A stretch of DNA of 64,000 nt from Lentibacillus sp. CBA3610 (GTDB lineage Bacteria > Bacillota > Bacilli > Bacillales > Amphibacillaceae): the NCBI RefSeq assembly GCF_013373365.1, contig NZ_CP035925.1:3906001-3970000 (forward strand), in the 5' to 3' direction. A model generated the notes under the pieces. That model did no database searches. It was given only the letters and a program-made list of their open reading frames with translations, and had not been told where the DNA came from. Made by a program: the position numbers and the translations under genes. This document shows, piece after piece, positions 49,536-61,267 of the stretch (its first letter is position 1; each line of letters begins with the position of its first letter).

Positions 49536-49550
49536 TGATTATCATTCTCA
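49536..49550. promoter_or_regulatory. Fur box at the reductase promoter
   Basis: TGATTATCATTCTCA, a 7-1-7 inverted repeat close to the Bacillus Fur consensus TGATAATnATTATCA, just downstream of the -10 of the minus-strand promoter. Confidence 0.75.
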
Positions 49551-49554
49551 TTAG

Positions 49555-49583
49555 ATTATACACGATTTCATCTCAAATGAAAA
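49555..49583 (-). promoter_or_regulatory. Sigma-A promoter of the reductase gene
   Basis: Minus strand TTTTCA (49583-49578), 17-base spacer, perfect TATAAT (49560-49555). Confidence 0.65.
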
Positions 49584-49631
49584 GGTTGACATTCATTTGG
49601 ATACACGATAAAGTTTAGTTGCTTTCAATAA

Positions 49632-49646
49632 TGAGAATCATTCTCA
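49632..49646. promoter_or_regulatory. Fur box upstream of the siderophore-binding protein gene
   Basis: TGAGAATCATTCTCA, a perfect 7-1-7 palindrome of Fur type. It overlaps the likely -35 region of the promoter whose TATAAT lies at 49668-49673. Confidence 0.85.
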
Positions 49647-49680
49647 GTTGAGTGTTAGGGATAGGGTTATAATAGTACAT

Positions 49681-49727
49681 ACGATATGTTAAAAATAGGT
49701 GTTAGATTCTTTTTGAGAACATATCGT
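49681..49727 (+). promoter_or_regulatory. Inverted repeat in the leader of the siderophore-binding protein gene
   Basis: ACGATATGTT (49681-49690) and AACATATCGT (49718-49727), perfect 10-bp arms with a 27-base loop, ending about 8 bases before the ribosome binding site. Either an operator for an additional regulator or an mRNA hairpin. Confidence 0.5.
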
Positions 49728-49747
49728 TTCGGCAGGGAGTGAATGAT

Positions 49748-50746
49748 ATGCGGAAATGGTTGATGATACTTAGTGTTTTTGTACTGATGGTATTAGCGGC
49801 ATGCGGCTCAGACGACAGTGAAACCGAAACAGGTAATGAAGACAGTGAAAGCAATTCAGGACGTACGGTTACCATAGAAGATGCGACAGGTGAAAAAACA
49901 ATCGAGGGAGTCCCTGAAGATATTGTTGCCCTGGAGTGGTATAACGCTGAGCAGCTGCTTTCCCTTGGCATCCAGCCTGCAGGTGTACCAAATATAGACG
50001 GCTTTAACTCCTGGATGAATATTGAGGAAGAACTGGCAGATAGTGTTGAAGACGTTGGAACCCGTCAAGAGCCGAATCTGGAAGCCATTTCACGAATGGA
50101 TCCTGATTTGATTATTGCGGCCCAATTCCGTCATGAGCAGATAATAGACCGACTGGAGGATATAGCACCGGTCGTGATGTTTGCGCCGTACAGCGAAGAA
50201 GGGTCAGTCGACTTGTATGGCGAATTGATGAATGAATTTGAGACCATAGCTGAAATCACCGATAAGGAGCAGGAAGCTGTGCAATCTATGGAAGATTTGA
50301 ATGATTTTTACGAAGAGCAAAGACAACGGTTGGCTGATGCGGGTCTGGAAGGTACGAAATATATAGCAACGATGGCTTTTTCTTCTCAAAATTCACCGGT
50401 GCTGCGGCTTTATACAGATACCTCTTATCCGGCAGCAGTTATGGAGGAACTCGGCTTTGAGAATGCCTATCAACCGGATGAAATCGAGCCGTACGGGTTC
50501 ACTGAAGTCGGTGTTGAAACCTTGCAAAATTTCGAGGAAGAAGATCTGCAATTCCTTGCGATAGTTCAGGAAGATGATAATATTTTTGAAGGTCAGCTTC
50601 AAGGAAACGCAGTCTGGGAAAATCTGAGCTTTGTTCAGGAAGGGAATACCCATTTCCTGCCTGGTGACACCCCGGTAATCGGCGGTGTATCATCCGCAAA
50701 AGCACTGGCTGAGCAAATCGTTGATACTATGCTGAATGATGCGTGA
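49748..50746 (+). CDS. Iron-siderophore ABC transporter substrate-binding lipoprotein
   Basis: A 332-residue FepB/FhuD-type binding protein. Signal peptide ending in LAAC (Cys19), an acidic linker, then the periplasmic-binding fold with a long central helix (about 170-195). It binds a ferric siderophore outside the membrane. ATG 49748 has GGGAGTG 6 bases upstream; a GTG at 49739 is in frame but inside this site. No permease or ATPase gene follows, so it must work with a transporter encoded elsewhere. Fur control is indicated by the box at 49632. Confidence 0.88.
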   Translation: MRKWLMILSVFVLMVLAACGSDDSETETGNEDSESNSGRTVTIEDATGEKTIEGVPEDIVALEWYNAEQLLSLGIQPAGVPNIDGFNSWMNIEEELADSVEDVGTRQEPNLEAISRMDPDLIIAAQFRHEQIIDRLEDIAPVVMFAPYSEEGSVDLYGELMNEFETIAEITDKEQEAVQSMEDLNDFYEEQRQRLADAGLEGTKYIATMAFSSQNSPVLRLYTDTSYPAAVMEELGFENAYQPDEIEPYGFTEVGVETLQNFEEEDLQFLAIVQEDDNIFEGQLQGNAVWENLSFVQEGNTHFLPGDTPVIGGVSSAKALAEQIVDTMLNDA

Positions 50747-50753
50747 TTTACCA

Positions 50754-50783
50754 GGGAGGAATTAACTTTTCCTCTCTTTTTTT
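50754..50783 (+). terminator. Terminator after the siderophore-binding protein gene
   Basis: GGGAGGAA / TTCCTCTC stem with a 7-base loop, followed by seven T. Confidence 0.8.
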
Positions 50784-50795
50784 AAGTTTTTCTAA

Positions 50796-51314
50796 AGGGT
50801 GTTTTCTCAAATATTGTTGTATTTGCCACAAAACCCATAAACATTGATGTAAAGAGATAATGGTTGAGAGTAGTGACACCGCTCCGGAAATACACTCCGC
50901 TTTCCGCGGGCGGCTGGTGAGCCTCCTCGGGCATTCGGTGTGCTCGTCGTGTTGCAAGTGTATTCGGTGAAGCAGCACTCCTCTCAACTCGTAGCGTACT
51001 CGGTGGATGTATCGCTCGTCCCTGTGGGGTCTCACTTTGGCCACTTTTCCCGCAGGAGTCTCCGCGTATTTCCTCCGCTGTTTTGTGTTTATAATTATAT
51101 TTATTTTTGTGTAATCAAACTCCTCATGTGGTTGTTGATTGGAGTGGAGGCCAGTCGACTCCTGCGGGAAAAGCACGTGTCTAGACCTGAGCAGCGGCGG
51201 TTTTCCGCAACGGAGGCTGAAGCCGTGCCCTAAGGTGCGCGACTGGCCGAAACGGAAATCAACATAGCAATTACATCGCAGGTTAAAAAGAGTCAAACTT
51301 TACAAAAGCAGCCT
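50796..51314. mobile_element. MITE-like dispersed element, copy 2
   Basis: About 519 bp, collinear with 19921-20424. It begins AGGGTGTTTTCTCAAA, and the reverse complement of its end is AGGCTGCTTTTGTAAAGT. Shared blocks include ACACCGCTCCGGAAATACAC, CTTTCCGCGGGCGGCTGGTG, GTGTTGCAAGTGT, and GCCCTAAGGTGCGCGACTG. No coding frame of note. The two copies differ by scattered substitutions and small indels, so they are not recent duplicates. Confidence 0.7.
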
Positions 51315-51402
51315 TTTGAATGGATATAATTTCCTTTGTTAATTTGTTCACAAAAAAGTCAACTTCATTCTTTAAAACAGCACCGTATGAAAGCGTTGTA
51401 TA

Positions 51403-51411
51403 TGTTATGAT
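51403..51411 (+). promoter_or_regulatory. Extended -10 promoter of yerA
   Basis: TGTTATGAT (extended TGn plus TATGAT) 32 bases before the yerA start; no convincing -35. Confidence 0.4.
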
Positions 51412-51442
51412 AGAAGAAATCATATATTGGAGCGTTGTTGTT

Positions 51443-53182
51443 ATGACAGAGAATATACATTGGAGAAACCGAGAATTAAGAAGACATGTTGCTGTTATTG
51501 ATGGGGAGGAGAAACCGACCATTGTATTAAAAAATGGCATATACTTAAACACATATACGAAGCAGTGGCTTCAAGCGAATATTTGGATTTTTAATGACCG
51601 GATTGTTTACGTTGGGGATGAACTGCCGGAAAACAGCTCATCAATAGAAGTCATCGATTGTGATGGCTTATATCTGGTCCCTGGGTATATCGAGCCGCAT
51701 GCACACCCATTCCAGTTATATAACCCTGAGTTGCTTGCGATGCACGGGGCTAAATTCGGGACGACAACATTCATAAATGATAATTTAATGTGGAATTTTT
51801 TATTGGACAGAAAGAAAGCGTTTACTTTATTGGATAACTTTAATCAGCTGCCTGTATCCATGTATTGGTGGGCACGGTTTGACTCACAGACGGCTCTGCA
51901 GCATGGGGATGATTATTTCAGCACGAATAAAGTCCTGTCATGGCTTGAGCATCCGTCTGTCATTCAGGGAGGCGAGCTTACAGCATGGCCGAGACTCCTT
52001 AATGGGGATGACCGCCTGCTTTATTGGATTCAGGAGTCAAATCGCCTCGGCAAACCGGTAGAAGGTCATTTGCCGGGAGCGTCAGAAAAAACATTAACCA
52101 AAATGAAGCTGTTAGGTGTCGCTGCAGAACATGAAGCGATGACAGGCAAAGAAGTCATTAAGCGGCTGCAGCTTGGTTATCAGACGGGGTTGCGCTATTC
52201 ATCGATTCGCCCGGACTTGCCTGTCATATTGGAAGAAATGCTGGCAGAAGGCTTTGAGACGTTCGACCATGTGACGCTGACGACGGATGGGGCAACACCT
52301 GCTTTCTATGAAAATGGCATCATAAATAGTTGCATCGATATTGCGATAGAAAAAGGTGTTCCGCTGACTGAAGCGTACCGAATGGCCACGCACAATGCAG
52401 CTGATCATTATGGCTTGCTTGATGAACTGGGATGTATTGCACCGGGCCGGATAGCGAATATTAATATACTGGAAGCGAAAGATAACCCCCATCCGATCAG
52501 TGTTCTGGCAAAAGGCGAGTGGATTCTGAAAGACTCTCAGGACCGGAATATTCCGCCGAAAATTGATTGGGGCAAATATGAAATCAATCCGATAGACTTT
52601 GATTGGGATCTTAGTTTAGGAGATATGCAATTTTCCGTTCCAATCGGGTTAAACATGGTGAATGATGTGATCATCCAGCCTTATGCTATCAAAACGGATG
52701 TGACGCTCGATGTCATACCGGATGATACGGATGATGCCTTCCTGATGATGATTGACCGACAAGGAAAATGGCGGGTTAACACAGCGATTAAAGGTTTTAC
52801 GAACAGACTGGGAGCACTGGCGAGTTCTTATTCAACGACAGGTGACCTTATCTTTATCGGGAAAAGCAAACAAGACATGCTGCTCGCTTGGAAACGTCTC
52901 AAAGAACTGGGCGGTGGAATTGTGCTCGTTCATGAAGGAAAGATTTTGTTCGAGATGCCGCTGAAATTGGGCGGCAGTATGTTTGACGGCAGTATGGCGG
53001 AACTGATGGAACAAGAACGTCATTTGAAAAAACTGCTGCAGGAATTTGGCTATCCATTCGGTGACCCTGTTTACTCAGTCCTGTTTTTATCGGCCACCCA
53101 TTTGCCATACATCCGAATCACGCAACAAGGCATTATGGATGTGAAAAAGCGTGAGGTGCTCTTTCCAGCAACGATGCGATGA
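51443..53182 (+). CDS. yerA: Adenine deaminase-like amidohydrolase (YerA)
   Basis: A 579-residue metal-dependent amidohydrolase. The HxH metal motif is at His86/His88 in GYIEPHAHPF, with further metal ligands around EGHLPGAS and EHEAMTG. The sequence follows B. subtilis YerA over its length, beginning near WRNRELRRHVAVIDG, which decides the ATG at 51443 (GGAG about 10 bases upstream) against the longer frame from 51320. B. subtilis yerA lies next to the pur operon in the same way. Adenine deaminase activity is the family annotation and is not proven for YerA. Confidence 0.88.
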   Translation: MTENIHWRNRELRRHVAVIDGEEKPTIVLKNGIYLNTYTKQWLQANIWIFNDRIVYVGDELPENSSSIEVIDCDGLYLVPGYIEPHAHPFQLYNPELLAMHGAKFGTTTFINDNLMWNFLLDRKKAFTLLDNFNQLPVSMYWWARFDSQTALQHGDDYFSTNKVLSWLEHPSVIQGGELTAWPRLLNGDDRLLYWIQESNRLGKPVEGHLPGASEKTLTKMKLLGVAAEHEAMTGKEVIKRLQLGYQTGLRYSSIRPDLPVILEEMLAEGFETFDHVTLTTDGATPAFYENGIINSCIDIAIEKGVPLTEAYRMATHNAADHYGLLDELGCIAPGRIANINILEAKDNPHPISVLAKGEWILKDSQDRNIPPKIDWGKYEINPIDFDWDLSLGDMQFSVPIGLNMVNDVIIQPYAIKTDVTLDVIPDDTDDAFLMMIDRQGKWRVNTAIKGFTNRLGALASSYSTTGDLIFIGKSKQDMLLAWKRLKELGGGIVLVHEGKILFEMPLKLGGSMFDGSMAELMEQERHLKKLLQEFGYPFGDPVYSVLFLSATHLPYIRITQQGIMDVKKREVLFPATMR

Positions 53183-53237
53183 CGTATAATAGATTCCATA
53201 GGTATTTCACGAGTACCTGAGGCGAGGAGGTGGAATC

Positions 53238-54296
53238 TTGAGAAAGATCTTTACTTGCATGTGTCTCGTCATGCTGGCGTTCCTTGCTGCATGTTCAGAT
53301 GATGAGCCGGATGCACAGGATAATGAGTCGAAGGAAAATGACGTTGAGGAGAAAGAAAAAGCTTCTGAATCCGCGGCTGAGATGAATACGTTCCCACTGA
53401 CAGGGGTGCAGACGGATGGGCCGGTAAACAATCGGATCGTCAGCGTCATGGTCAATAATCATCCGAAAGCGCGTCCGCAGTCAGGTCTCAGCAAGGCAGA
53501 CATTGTTTTTGAAATACTGGCTGAAGGACAAATAACACGCTTGTTGGCTATGTATCAGAGTGAACTGCCGGAAGTTGTTGGGCCGGTCCGAAGTGCAAGA
53601 GAATATTACTTTGATCTGGCAAACAGCTACGACTCGCTTTATATTTACCATGGTGCGGCCAATTTTGTGAATGAGATGATCAAAAACCGCGGAATTGCAC
53701 ATTTGGATGGTGCCGTTTATGATAATGATGGACAGTTATTTAAACGCGAATCATTTAGACAAGCACCGCACAATTCTTATCTGCAGTTTGGCACAGTGTA
53801 TGATACCGCAGAGCAAAAGGGGTATGACATAACAAAAACATATGAGCCTCTGACGTTTGCTGCAGAGGAAGAAGCAGCTGACATCAGCGGTGATCCCGCA
53901 TCCACTGTGGAAATTGATTATTCCAACAGGTTGAAATATACTGTGGAATACATATATGATTCAAGCAGCGAGAAGTATACCCGTTACAGTGACGGCGAAA
54001 AAACGGTTGAATTGAATTCCGGGGAGCCGATTACAACCGACAATATTTTAATTGTGGAAACACCACATCAGGTCATTGATGATGCCGGCAGACGATCAAT
54101 CGATTTAACATCAGGCGGCAACGCTTATCTGGTTCAGAAAGGAAAAGTCCGGGAAGTCCAGTGGGAAAAGCGTGATGGCAGGATTATACCGGTACAGGAC
54201 GGCGAGCCTGTACAGCTGGTTCAGGGCAAAACATGGATAAACGTTGTACCATCTAATCCGGGAATCTCACAATCGGTTACGCTATCAAACCAATAA
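53238..54296 (+). CDS. yerB: DUF3048 lipoprotein (YerB)
   Basis: A 352-residue lipoprotein. Signal peptide with lipobox LAAC (Cys19), an acidic linker (to about 50), then the DUF3048 domain with VMVNNHPKARPQSGLSKADIVFEILAEG, split here as VMVNNHPKARPQSGL and VFEILAEG, and a C-terminal domain. TTG start with GAGGAGGTGG upstream. Function unknown; orthologous position to B. subtilis yerB. Confidence 0.9.
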   Translation: MRKIFTCMCLVMLAFLAACSDDEPDAQDNESKENDVEEKEKASESAAEMNTFPLTGVQTDGPVNNRIVSVMVNNHPKARPQSGLSKADIVFEILAEGQITRLLAMYQSELPEVVGPVRSAREYYFDLANSYDSLYIYHGAANFVNEMIKNRGIAHLDGAVYDNDGQLFKRESFRQAPHNSYLQFGTVYDTAEQKGYDITKTYEPLTFAAEEEAADISGDPASTVEIDYSNRLKYTVEYIYDSSSEKYTRYSDGEKTVELNSGEPITTDNILIVETPHQVIDDAGRRSIDLTSGGNAYLVQKGKVREVQWEKRDGRIIPVQDGEPVQLVQGKTWINVVPSNPGISQSVTLSNQ

Positions 54297-54314
54297 AAGG
54301 CAGGTGATGTCATC

Positions 54315-54617
54315 ATGCAGATTGATAAACTGCGCGGTGAACAACTGGATCAACTGTTTGATGCAATTCTTTCATTAAAAAATCGTGAGGAATGCTACAA
54401 ATTTTTTGATGATATTGCAACCATGTCTGAGGTCCATGCGCTCGCTCAACGGTTGCAAGTAGCCAAAATGCTGACAGAAGGCGATACCTATAACGCCATT
54501 GAACACGACACAAACGCCTCAACCGCTACCATTTCCCGCGTGCGCCGCTGTATTAACTACGGCAGTGATGGGTATAAAATTGCGCTGGACCGCTTACTTG
54601 ATGATCATGAATCATAG
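54315..54617 (+). CDS. yerC: TrpR-like helix-turn-helix protein (YerC)
   Basis: A 100-residue TrpR/YerC-YecD family DNA-binding protein. Its HTH lies near 55-85 (AKMLTEGDTYNAIEHDTNAS, ATISRVRRCINYGSDGY). AGGTGAT precedes the ATG. It is 18 bp after yerB and probably co-transcribed. Targets unknown. A hairpin without T-run (GCTATCTCCC / GGGGGATAGC at 54622-54645) follows. Confidence 0.9.
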   Translation: MQIDKLRGEQLDQLFDAILSLKNREECYKFFDDIATMSEVHALAQRLQVAKMLTEGDTYNAIEHDTNASTATISRVRRCINYGSDGYKIALDRLLDDHES

Positions 54618-54736
54618 AAATGCTATCTCCCACTCGGGGGATAGCAAAAACCTCTTACTTAGACACCCGAAACTATCCACCTGCACGAATTTCCGCAAAA
54701 TCACTTCACGAACCCCTAAATTCATAGCATAATTTT

Positions 54737-54745
54737 TGGTATACT
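54737..54745 (+). promoter_or_regulatory. Extended -10 promoter of pcrB
   Basis: TGGTATACT (TGn plus TATACT), with a second TATAAT a few bases later; no clear -35. Confidence 0.4.
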
Positions 54746-54820
54746 TTTATAATGAAAGTAATTAAACGACATGAATCACTGACTTAATGAATTTAATCTT
54801 TTATAAATGGAGGATTATAC

Positions 54821-55510
54821 GTGGAATTTTCACTTGATAATTGGAATCATTTATTTAAACTGGACCCTGCCAAGGAAATATCAGATGAAGATCTTGATGC
54901 TGTTTGTGAGTCGGGGACTGATGCTGTGGTCGTTGGCGGGACGGATGATGTGACACTGGACGGTGTGCTGGATTTACTATCGCGCATTCGTCGCCATACG
55001 GTGCCATGCGTTTTGGAAATATCCAATTTAGAATCGATCACACCCGGGTTTGATTATTATTTCATTCCGATGGTCATGAACAGTACGGAGAAAAAATGGA
55101 TGATGGACATCCAGCATGAAGCGATTAAGGAATATCAGGACTCCATGAACTGGGATGAAATCGTTGTGGAAGGCTACTGTATTTTAAACGAGGAAGCCAA
55201 AGCATTTAAACAGACGAAATGTGAGCTGCCGGACGATGATGATGTGGTGGCCTATGCGTACATGGCAGAGCATATTTTCCATTTGCCGGTTTTTTATATG
55301 GAATATAGCGGCACATATGGGAATACGGAACTTGTCCAAACTGTGAAGGAGCAGTTAAAGGATACGAAGCTTGTTTACGGCGGCGGGATCGAAAATAGCG
55401 TGCAGGCGCGTGAAATGAAGGAGCATGCTGATACCATTGTCGTTGGCAACCTGATTTATTCGGATATCAAGCAAGCACTGAAAACAGTGAACGCAGTTAA
55501 AGATAAATAA
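54821..55510 (+). CDS. pcrB: Heptaprenylglyceryl phosphate synthase
   Basis: A 229-residue TIM-barrel prenyltransferase, which joins heptaprenyl diphosphate to sn-glycerol-1-phosphate. Phosphate-binding segments VVGGTDDV near 37-44 and VYGGGIENSVQA near 186-197, ending with TIVVGNLIY. GTG start with GGAGG 7 bases upstream. The pcrB-pcrA-ligA order is conserved in Bacillaceae. Confidence 0.94.
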   Translation: MEFSLDNWNHLFKLDPAKEISDEDLDAVCESGTDAVVVGGTDDVTLDGVLDLLSRIRRHTVPCVLEISNLESITPGFDYYFIPMVMNSTEKKWMMDIQHEAIKEYQDSMNWDEIVVEGYCILNEEAKAFKQTKCELPDDDDVVAYAYMAEHIFHLPVFYMEYSGTYGNTELVQTVKEQLKDTKLVYGGGIENSVQAREMKEHADTIVVGNLIYSDIKQALKTVNAVKDK

Positions 55511-55587
55511 ATGTTGAAAGTCGATGATCTTGATGAGCAATTTTACATCGGCTGACTTTCCTGAACATCATTAAAGGCGGTGTCACC

Positions 55588-57804
55588 GTGAGTCAAACAA
55601 TACAAAATTTACTTAATGGATTAAATAAAGAACAACAACAAGCCATCAAGCATACAGAAGGACCACTTCTGATCATGGCCGGGGCAGGAAGCGGCAAAAC
55701 CCGGGTGCTGACACACCGGATTGCTTATTTGCTCGGTGAAAAGGATGTCGCTCCCCGCAATGTGCTGGCTATTACATTTACGAATAAGGCCGCACGGGAA
55801 ATGAAAGAGCGTGTCAATAAACTGGTTGGAGCAGGCGGTGAACAAATCTGGGTATCCACATTTCACTCAATGTGTGTGCGTATTTTGCGCCGGGATATTG
55901 ACCGGATCGGCTACAACCGTAATTTCACGATCCTGGATAGCAGTGATCAGTTATCAGTCATCAAACAAATTTTGAAAGATCTTAATATCAATCCGAAAAA
56001 ATTCGATCCGCGGGCCATGCTTGGGCAGATAAGCGGTGCAAAAAATGAACTTGTTACCCCGGGAGAATACAGCAAAAATGCCGGGGACTTTTTCCAGCGC
56101 CAGGTATCGCAAGTTTATGAACGTTATCAGAAAACACTGCAGAAAAATCAGGCACTCGACTTTGACGATCTGATCATGCAGACGATTCATTTATTCAAAC
56201 GCATCCCCGAAGTGCTGGAATATTACCAGAACCGGTTCCAGTACATTCATGTGGACGAGTATCAGGATACCAATCATGCCCAATACTATTTGATAAAACA
56301 ACTGGCAAACCGGTATGAGAATCTCTGTGTTGTCGGTGATTCCGACCAGTCAATTTACCGTTGGCGCGGAGCAGATATTGCTAACATCCTGTCGTTTGAA
56401 CAAGACTATCCATCTTCAAGGGTCATTTATTTGGAGCAAAATTACCGTTCGACGAAATCAATTCTTGCTGCAGCCAATAGCGTTATTGACAATAACTCAG
56501 GCCGCAAACCGAAAAATCTTTGGACAGAGAATGATGAGGGCAAAAACCTTCATTATTTTCAAGGGGCAACCGAGCAGGAAGAAGCGCTGTTTATAACGGA
56601 TAAAATCCAGGAGCTGACACGCGAAGAAGGGTTCTCCGGGAATGATATTGCAATTCTGTACCGGACCAATGCCCAGTCCCGGGCAATTGAAGATACATTG
56701 ATGAAGTCGAATATCGCGTATCAAATGGTCGGGGGCACCAAATTCTACGACCGTAAAGAAATAAAAGATCTGACCGCATATTTACGCCTGATCACCAATC
56801 CTGATGATGATATAAGTTTCGAGCGCGTGGTCAACGTACCTAAACGCGGCATCGGAAAAACATCAGTGGATAAACTGCGTGCATATGCGGCTGAACATGG
56901 CATTTCATTTTACCAGGCCGTCAAAGAAGTTGATTTTGTCGGGGTTACGAAGAAGGCGGCCAATGCGTTGGCGGAATTTGGCAAACTCATTCAAACGCTG
57001 GCGCAGCAGCAGGAATTTTTGACGGCAACCGATATGGTCGAAGCGATACTGGAACGGACAGGTTATGAGACAATGCTGAAAAATGAACGGTCACTGGAAT
57101 CACAGAGTCGTCTGGAAAACCTGGAGGAGTTCCAGACGGTTACCCAGAATTTTGAAGAATATGCAGAAGATAAAACCCTGATCGCTTTTCTCACTGACTT
57201 GGCATTAATCGCGGATATCGATCGTGTTGATGACGAAGAAACCGATAGTGAACCGAAAATTACACTCATGACGCTTCATGCTGCCAAAGGACTGGAATTT
57301 CCGGTTGTCTTTTTGATCGGTATGGAAGAAAATGTATTCCCGCACAGCCGGTCCATGTTCGATAATGAAGAGATGGAAGAAGAACGGCGTCTGGCTTATG
57401 TCGGTGTGACACGGGCAGAACAGGAACTTTATTTGACCCATGCCAAAATGCGGACACTTTATGGCCGGACGAATATGAATCCAATCAGCCGGTTCATTAA
57501 CGAAATTCCGGAAGACCTTGTTGATGGCATTGAGCAGGCACGCGCGGCTATGTACGGATCGTTTGAAAAAGCGCCCGATAAGCCGTCTGCACCAAAACGC
57601 AGCGCCGGCAGAATGCAAGAAACAACCGGTGCCGAATCTCAAACCTGGAGCCCCGGTGATAAAGCAGAACATAAGAAATGGGGCATTGGTACGGTTGTCA
57701 AAGTTCAGGGAGAGGGCGAGGCGATGGAACTCGACATTGCGTTTCCTGCGCCGACCGGCATTAAACGGCTGCTGGCTAAATTCGCGCCCATCACGAAACA
57801 ATAG
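55588..57804 (+). CDS. pcrA: ATP-dependent DNA helicase PcrA (UvrD/Rep type)
   Basis: A 738-residue superfamily 1 3'-5' helicase. Walker A GAGSGKT at 32-38, motif Ia [10 protein letters not shown], motif II DEYQD near 223-227, motif [16 protein letters not shown], motif IV QNYRS, motif [11 protein letters not shown] and motif [12 protein letters not shown]. The Tudor-like C-terminal domain that contacts RNA polymerase is present ([18 protein letters not shown] near 690). GTG start. It acts in repair, rolling-circle replication and conflict resolution with transcription. Confidence 0.97.
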   Translation: MSQTIQNLLNGLNKEQQQAIKHTEGPLLIMAGAGSGKTRVLTHRIAYLLGEKDVAPRNVLAITFTNKAAREMKERVNKLVGAGGEQIWVSTFHSMCVRILRRDIDRIGYNRNFTILDSSDQLSVIKQILKDLNINPKKFDPRAMLGQISGAKNELVTPGEYSKNAGDFFQRQVSQVYERYQKTLQKNQALDFDDLIMQTIHLFKRIPEVLEYYQNRFQYIHVDEYQDTNHAQYYLIKQLANRYENLCVVGDSDQSIYRWRGADIANILSFEQDYPSSRVIYLEQNYRSTKSILAAANSVIDNNSGRKPKNLWTENDEGKNLHYFQGATEQEEALFITDKIQELTREEGFSGNDIAILYRTNAQSRAIEDTLMKSNIAYQMVGGTKFYDRKEIKDLTAYLRLITNPDDDISFERVVNVPKRGIGKTSVDKLRAYAAEHGISFYQAVKEVDFVGVTKKAANALAEFGKLIQTLAQQQEFLTATDMVEAILERTGYETMLKNERSLESQSRLENLEEFQTVTQNFEEYAEDKTLIAFLTDLALIADIDRVDDEETDSEPKITLMTLHAAKGLEFPVVFLIGMEENVFPHSRSMFDNEEMEEERRLAYVGVTRAEQELYLTHAKMRTLYGRTNMNPISRFINEIPEDLVDGIEQARAAMYGSFEKAPDKPSAPKRSAGRMQETTGAESQTWSPGDKAEHKKWGIGTVVKVQGEGEAMELDIAFPAPTGIKRLLAKFAPITKQ

Positions 57805-57818
57805 GAGGTGCTTGCTGA

Positions 57819-59822
<2,004 letters not shown>

Positions 59823-59835
59823 GGAGTGGAGTAAG

Positions 59836-61011
59836 TTGAAAAAAATAACAGCCCTGCTGGCAAGTGCCATCCTGATCCTGACAAGTTGTTCACCGTCGAT
59901 CAACAATGAGGATGAGGTTGTGCAAAACGAAGATGAGACACAACAGCAGAATTCGATTGTCTCAAGCAACCAGTTATCAGATGAAAATTACCGGACCATT
60001 CTGCCATACCGTCCCAGTGCATCCCGCGGTGTTATCACCAATCAGATGGGAAATCGTGTCGACATTGATGAGATGGAAACCGGATTGCGAAGACTTTCCA
60101 AAGAATACTTCGATCCGGAGCAATACTTCTTTGAGGAAGGTCAATATTTAACATCGGATATGCTTTATAATTGGCTGGATACGTATCCGACGGAAGAAGA
60201 GTTGGAAGCCGCTAGTGAGGAGGCGGCAGAGGAACTGAAGCTGGCATTGAACCCGCCGCTTGACGAAGAGTCAGCTGCAAAGGAAGATTATGAGAACAAT
60301 CCGAAGTACTTATCCCATATTTTGGAGCATAATTTTCTGCAGCGAAATGAAGATGATTCGGTAGAACTGGTCGGGGCATCAATCGGAATCGCTTTAAAAT
60401 CGGTTTTCACATATGAAGTGGACGGCAATACAGAGCATAGAGAAATTTCTGAGTCGGAAATGATGGAAAAAGGTCAAGAAATTGCTCAAACTGTTTTGGA
60501 ACGCATTCGGAACATTGAAGAACTCAGTAATATCCCGATCATGATCGCTTTGTACAGAGAAGAAGATCAAAGTTCACCTGTACCTGGAAATTATGTGGCT
60601 AAAACAGGTGTTGAAAGCGGCCAGTCAACGATTGACGAATGGGAAACCATAAATGAGGAAAATATCCTGTTCCCTTCTGATGAAGCTGAAGAAAAATACT
60701 ATGATACGCAACAATTAGTTCAAAATTTCGGTGCACGCGTTGAAGAATTCTTTCCGGATTATGTCGGTGTTATCGGTGAAGGCTTTTATATAAATGAAGA
60801 ATTGCAGCAATTAACGTTGGAAATCCCACTGGAGTTTTACAGCAAAGGTGAGGTTATCGGCTTTACTCAGTACGCGGTTGGTCTGATAGATGAAATGTTC
60901 CAGGACTATTATGATCTGGAGGTAAAAATCATGTCCAACGAAAAAATGGAAAGCCTCATTTATCGGGAAGCAGGCAGCAATGAAGCGGACGTTCGCATGT
61001 TTGATTCATAA
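59836..61011 (+). CDS. yerH: CamS-family lipoprotein (YerH), sex-pheromone-precursor type
   Basis: A 391-residue CamS lipoprotein. TTG start with AAGGAGTGGAG upstream; the signal peptide is only 17 residues and ends LILTSC (Cys18). The seven residues before the Cys read AILILTS, very close to the enterococcal pheromone cAM373 (AIFILAS). The mature protein starts acidic and Gln-rich, then the CamS domain with YDLEVKIMSNEKMESLIYREAGSNEADV, cut here as YDLEVKIMSNEKMESLIYR. Follows ligA by 13 bp, as in B. subtilis. Function of the mature lipoprotein is unknown. Confidence 0.9.
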   Translation: MKKITALLASAILILTSCSPSINNEDEVVQNEDETQQQNSIVSSNQLSDENYRTILPYRPSASRGVITNQMGNRVDIDEMETGLRRLSKEYFDPEQYFFEEGQYLTSDMLYNWLDTYPTEEELEAASEEAAEELKLALNPPLDEESAAKEDYENNPKYLSHILEHNFLQRNEDDSVELVGASIGIALKSVFTYEVDGNTEHREISESEMMEKGQEIAQTVLERIRNIEELSNIPIMIALYREEDQSSPVPGNYVAKTGVESGQSTIDEWETINEENILFPSDEAEEKYYDTQQLVQNFGARVEEFFPDYVGVIGEGFYINEELQQLTLEIPLEFYSKGEVIGFTQYAVGLIDEMFQDYYDLEVKIMSNEKMESLIYREAGSNEADVRMFDS

Positions 61012-61059
61012 AAGATAAGGAAATTTGAATCAATGCAATAGACCCAAAATCGATAAGAA

Positions 61060-61102
61060 AGCCCTTTTTTTAAATGAAATGTATGAAAAAAGGGCTATTT
61101 TT
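61060..61102. terminator. Terminator after the camS-type gene
   Basis: AGCCCTTTTTT / AAAAAAGGGCT perfect 11-bp stem with a 15-base loop, followed by ATTTTTAACC. Suited to both strands. Confidence 0.8.
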
Positions 61103-61267
61103 AACCAACTTTCCTCAATTCAGGAAAGTCGGCAATTTTCGAAGGGGTTTATTGCTATATTTACCCCTCAACTTTCCCAATATGAATTTTTGGAATTTAT
61201 GTTATTATATAAATATAGCGTTATTACCAAATCATTCTAAATTTCAGCTAGTGAGGTGGGTAAAAAG

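Noticed and set aside
51320..51442. N-terminal extension of yerA from ATG 51320
   Set aside because: The stretch contains the likely promoter and is absent from YerA homologues; ATG 51443 fits the family start.
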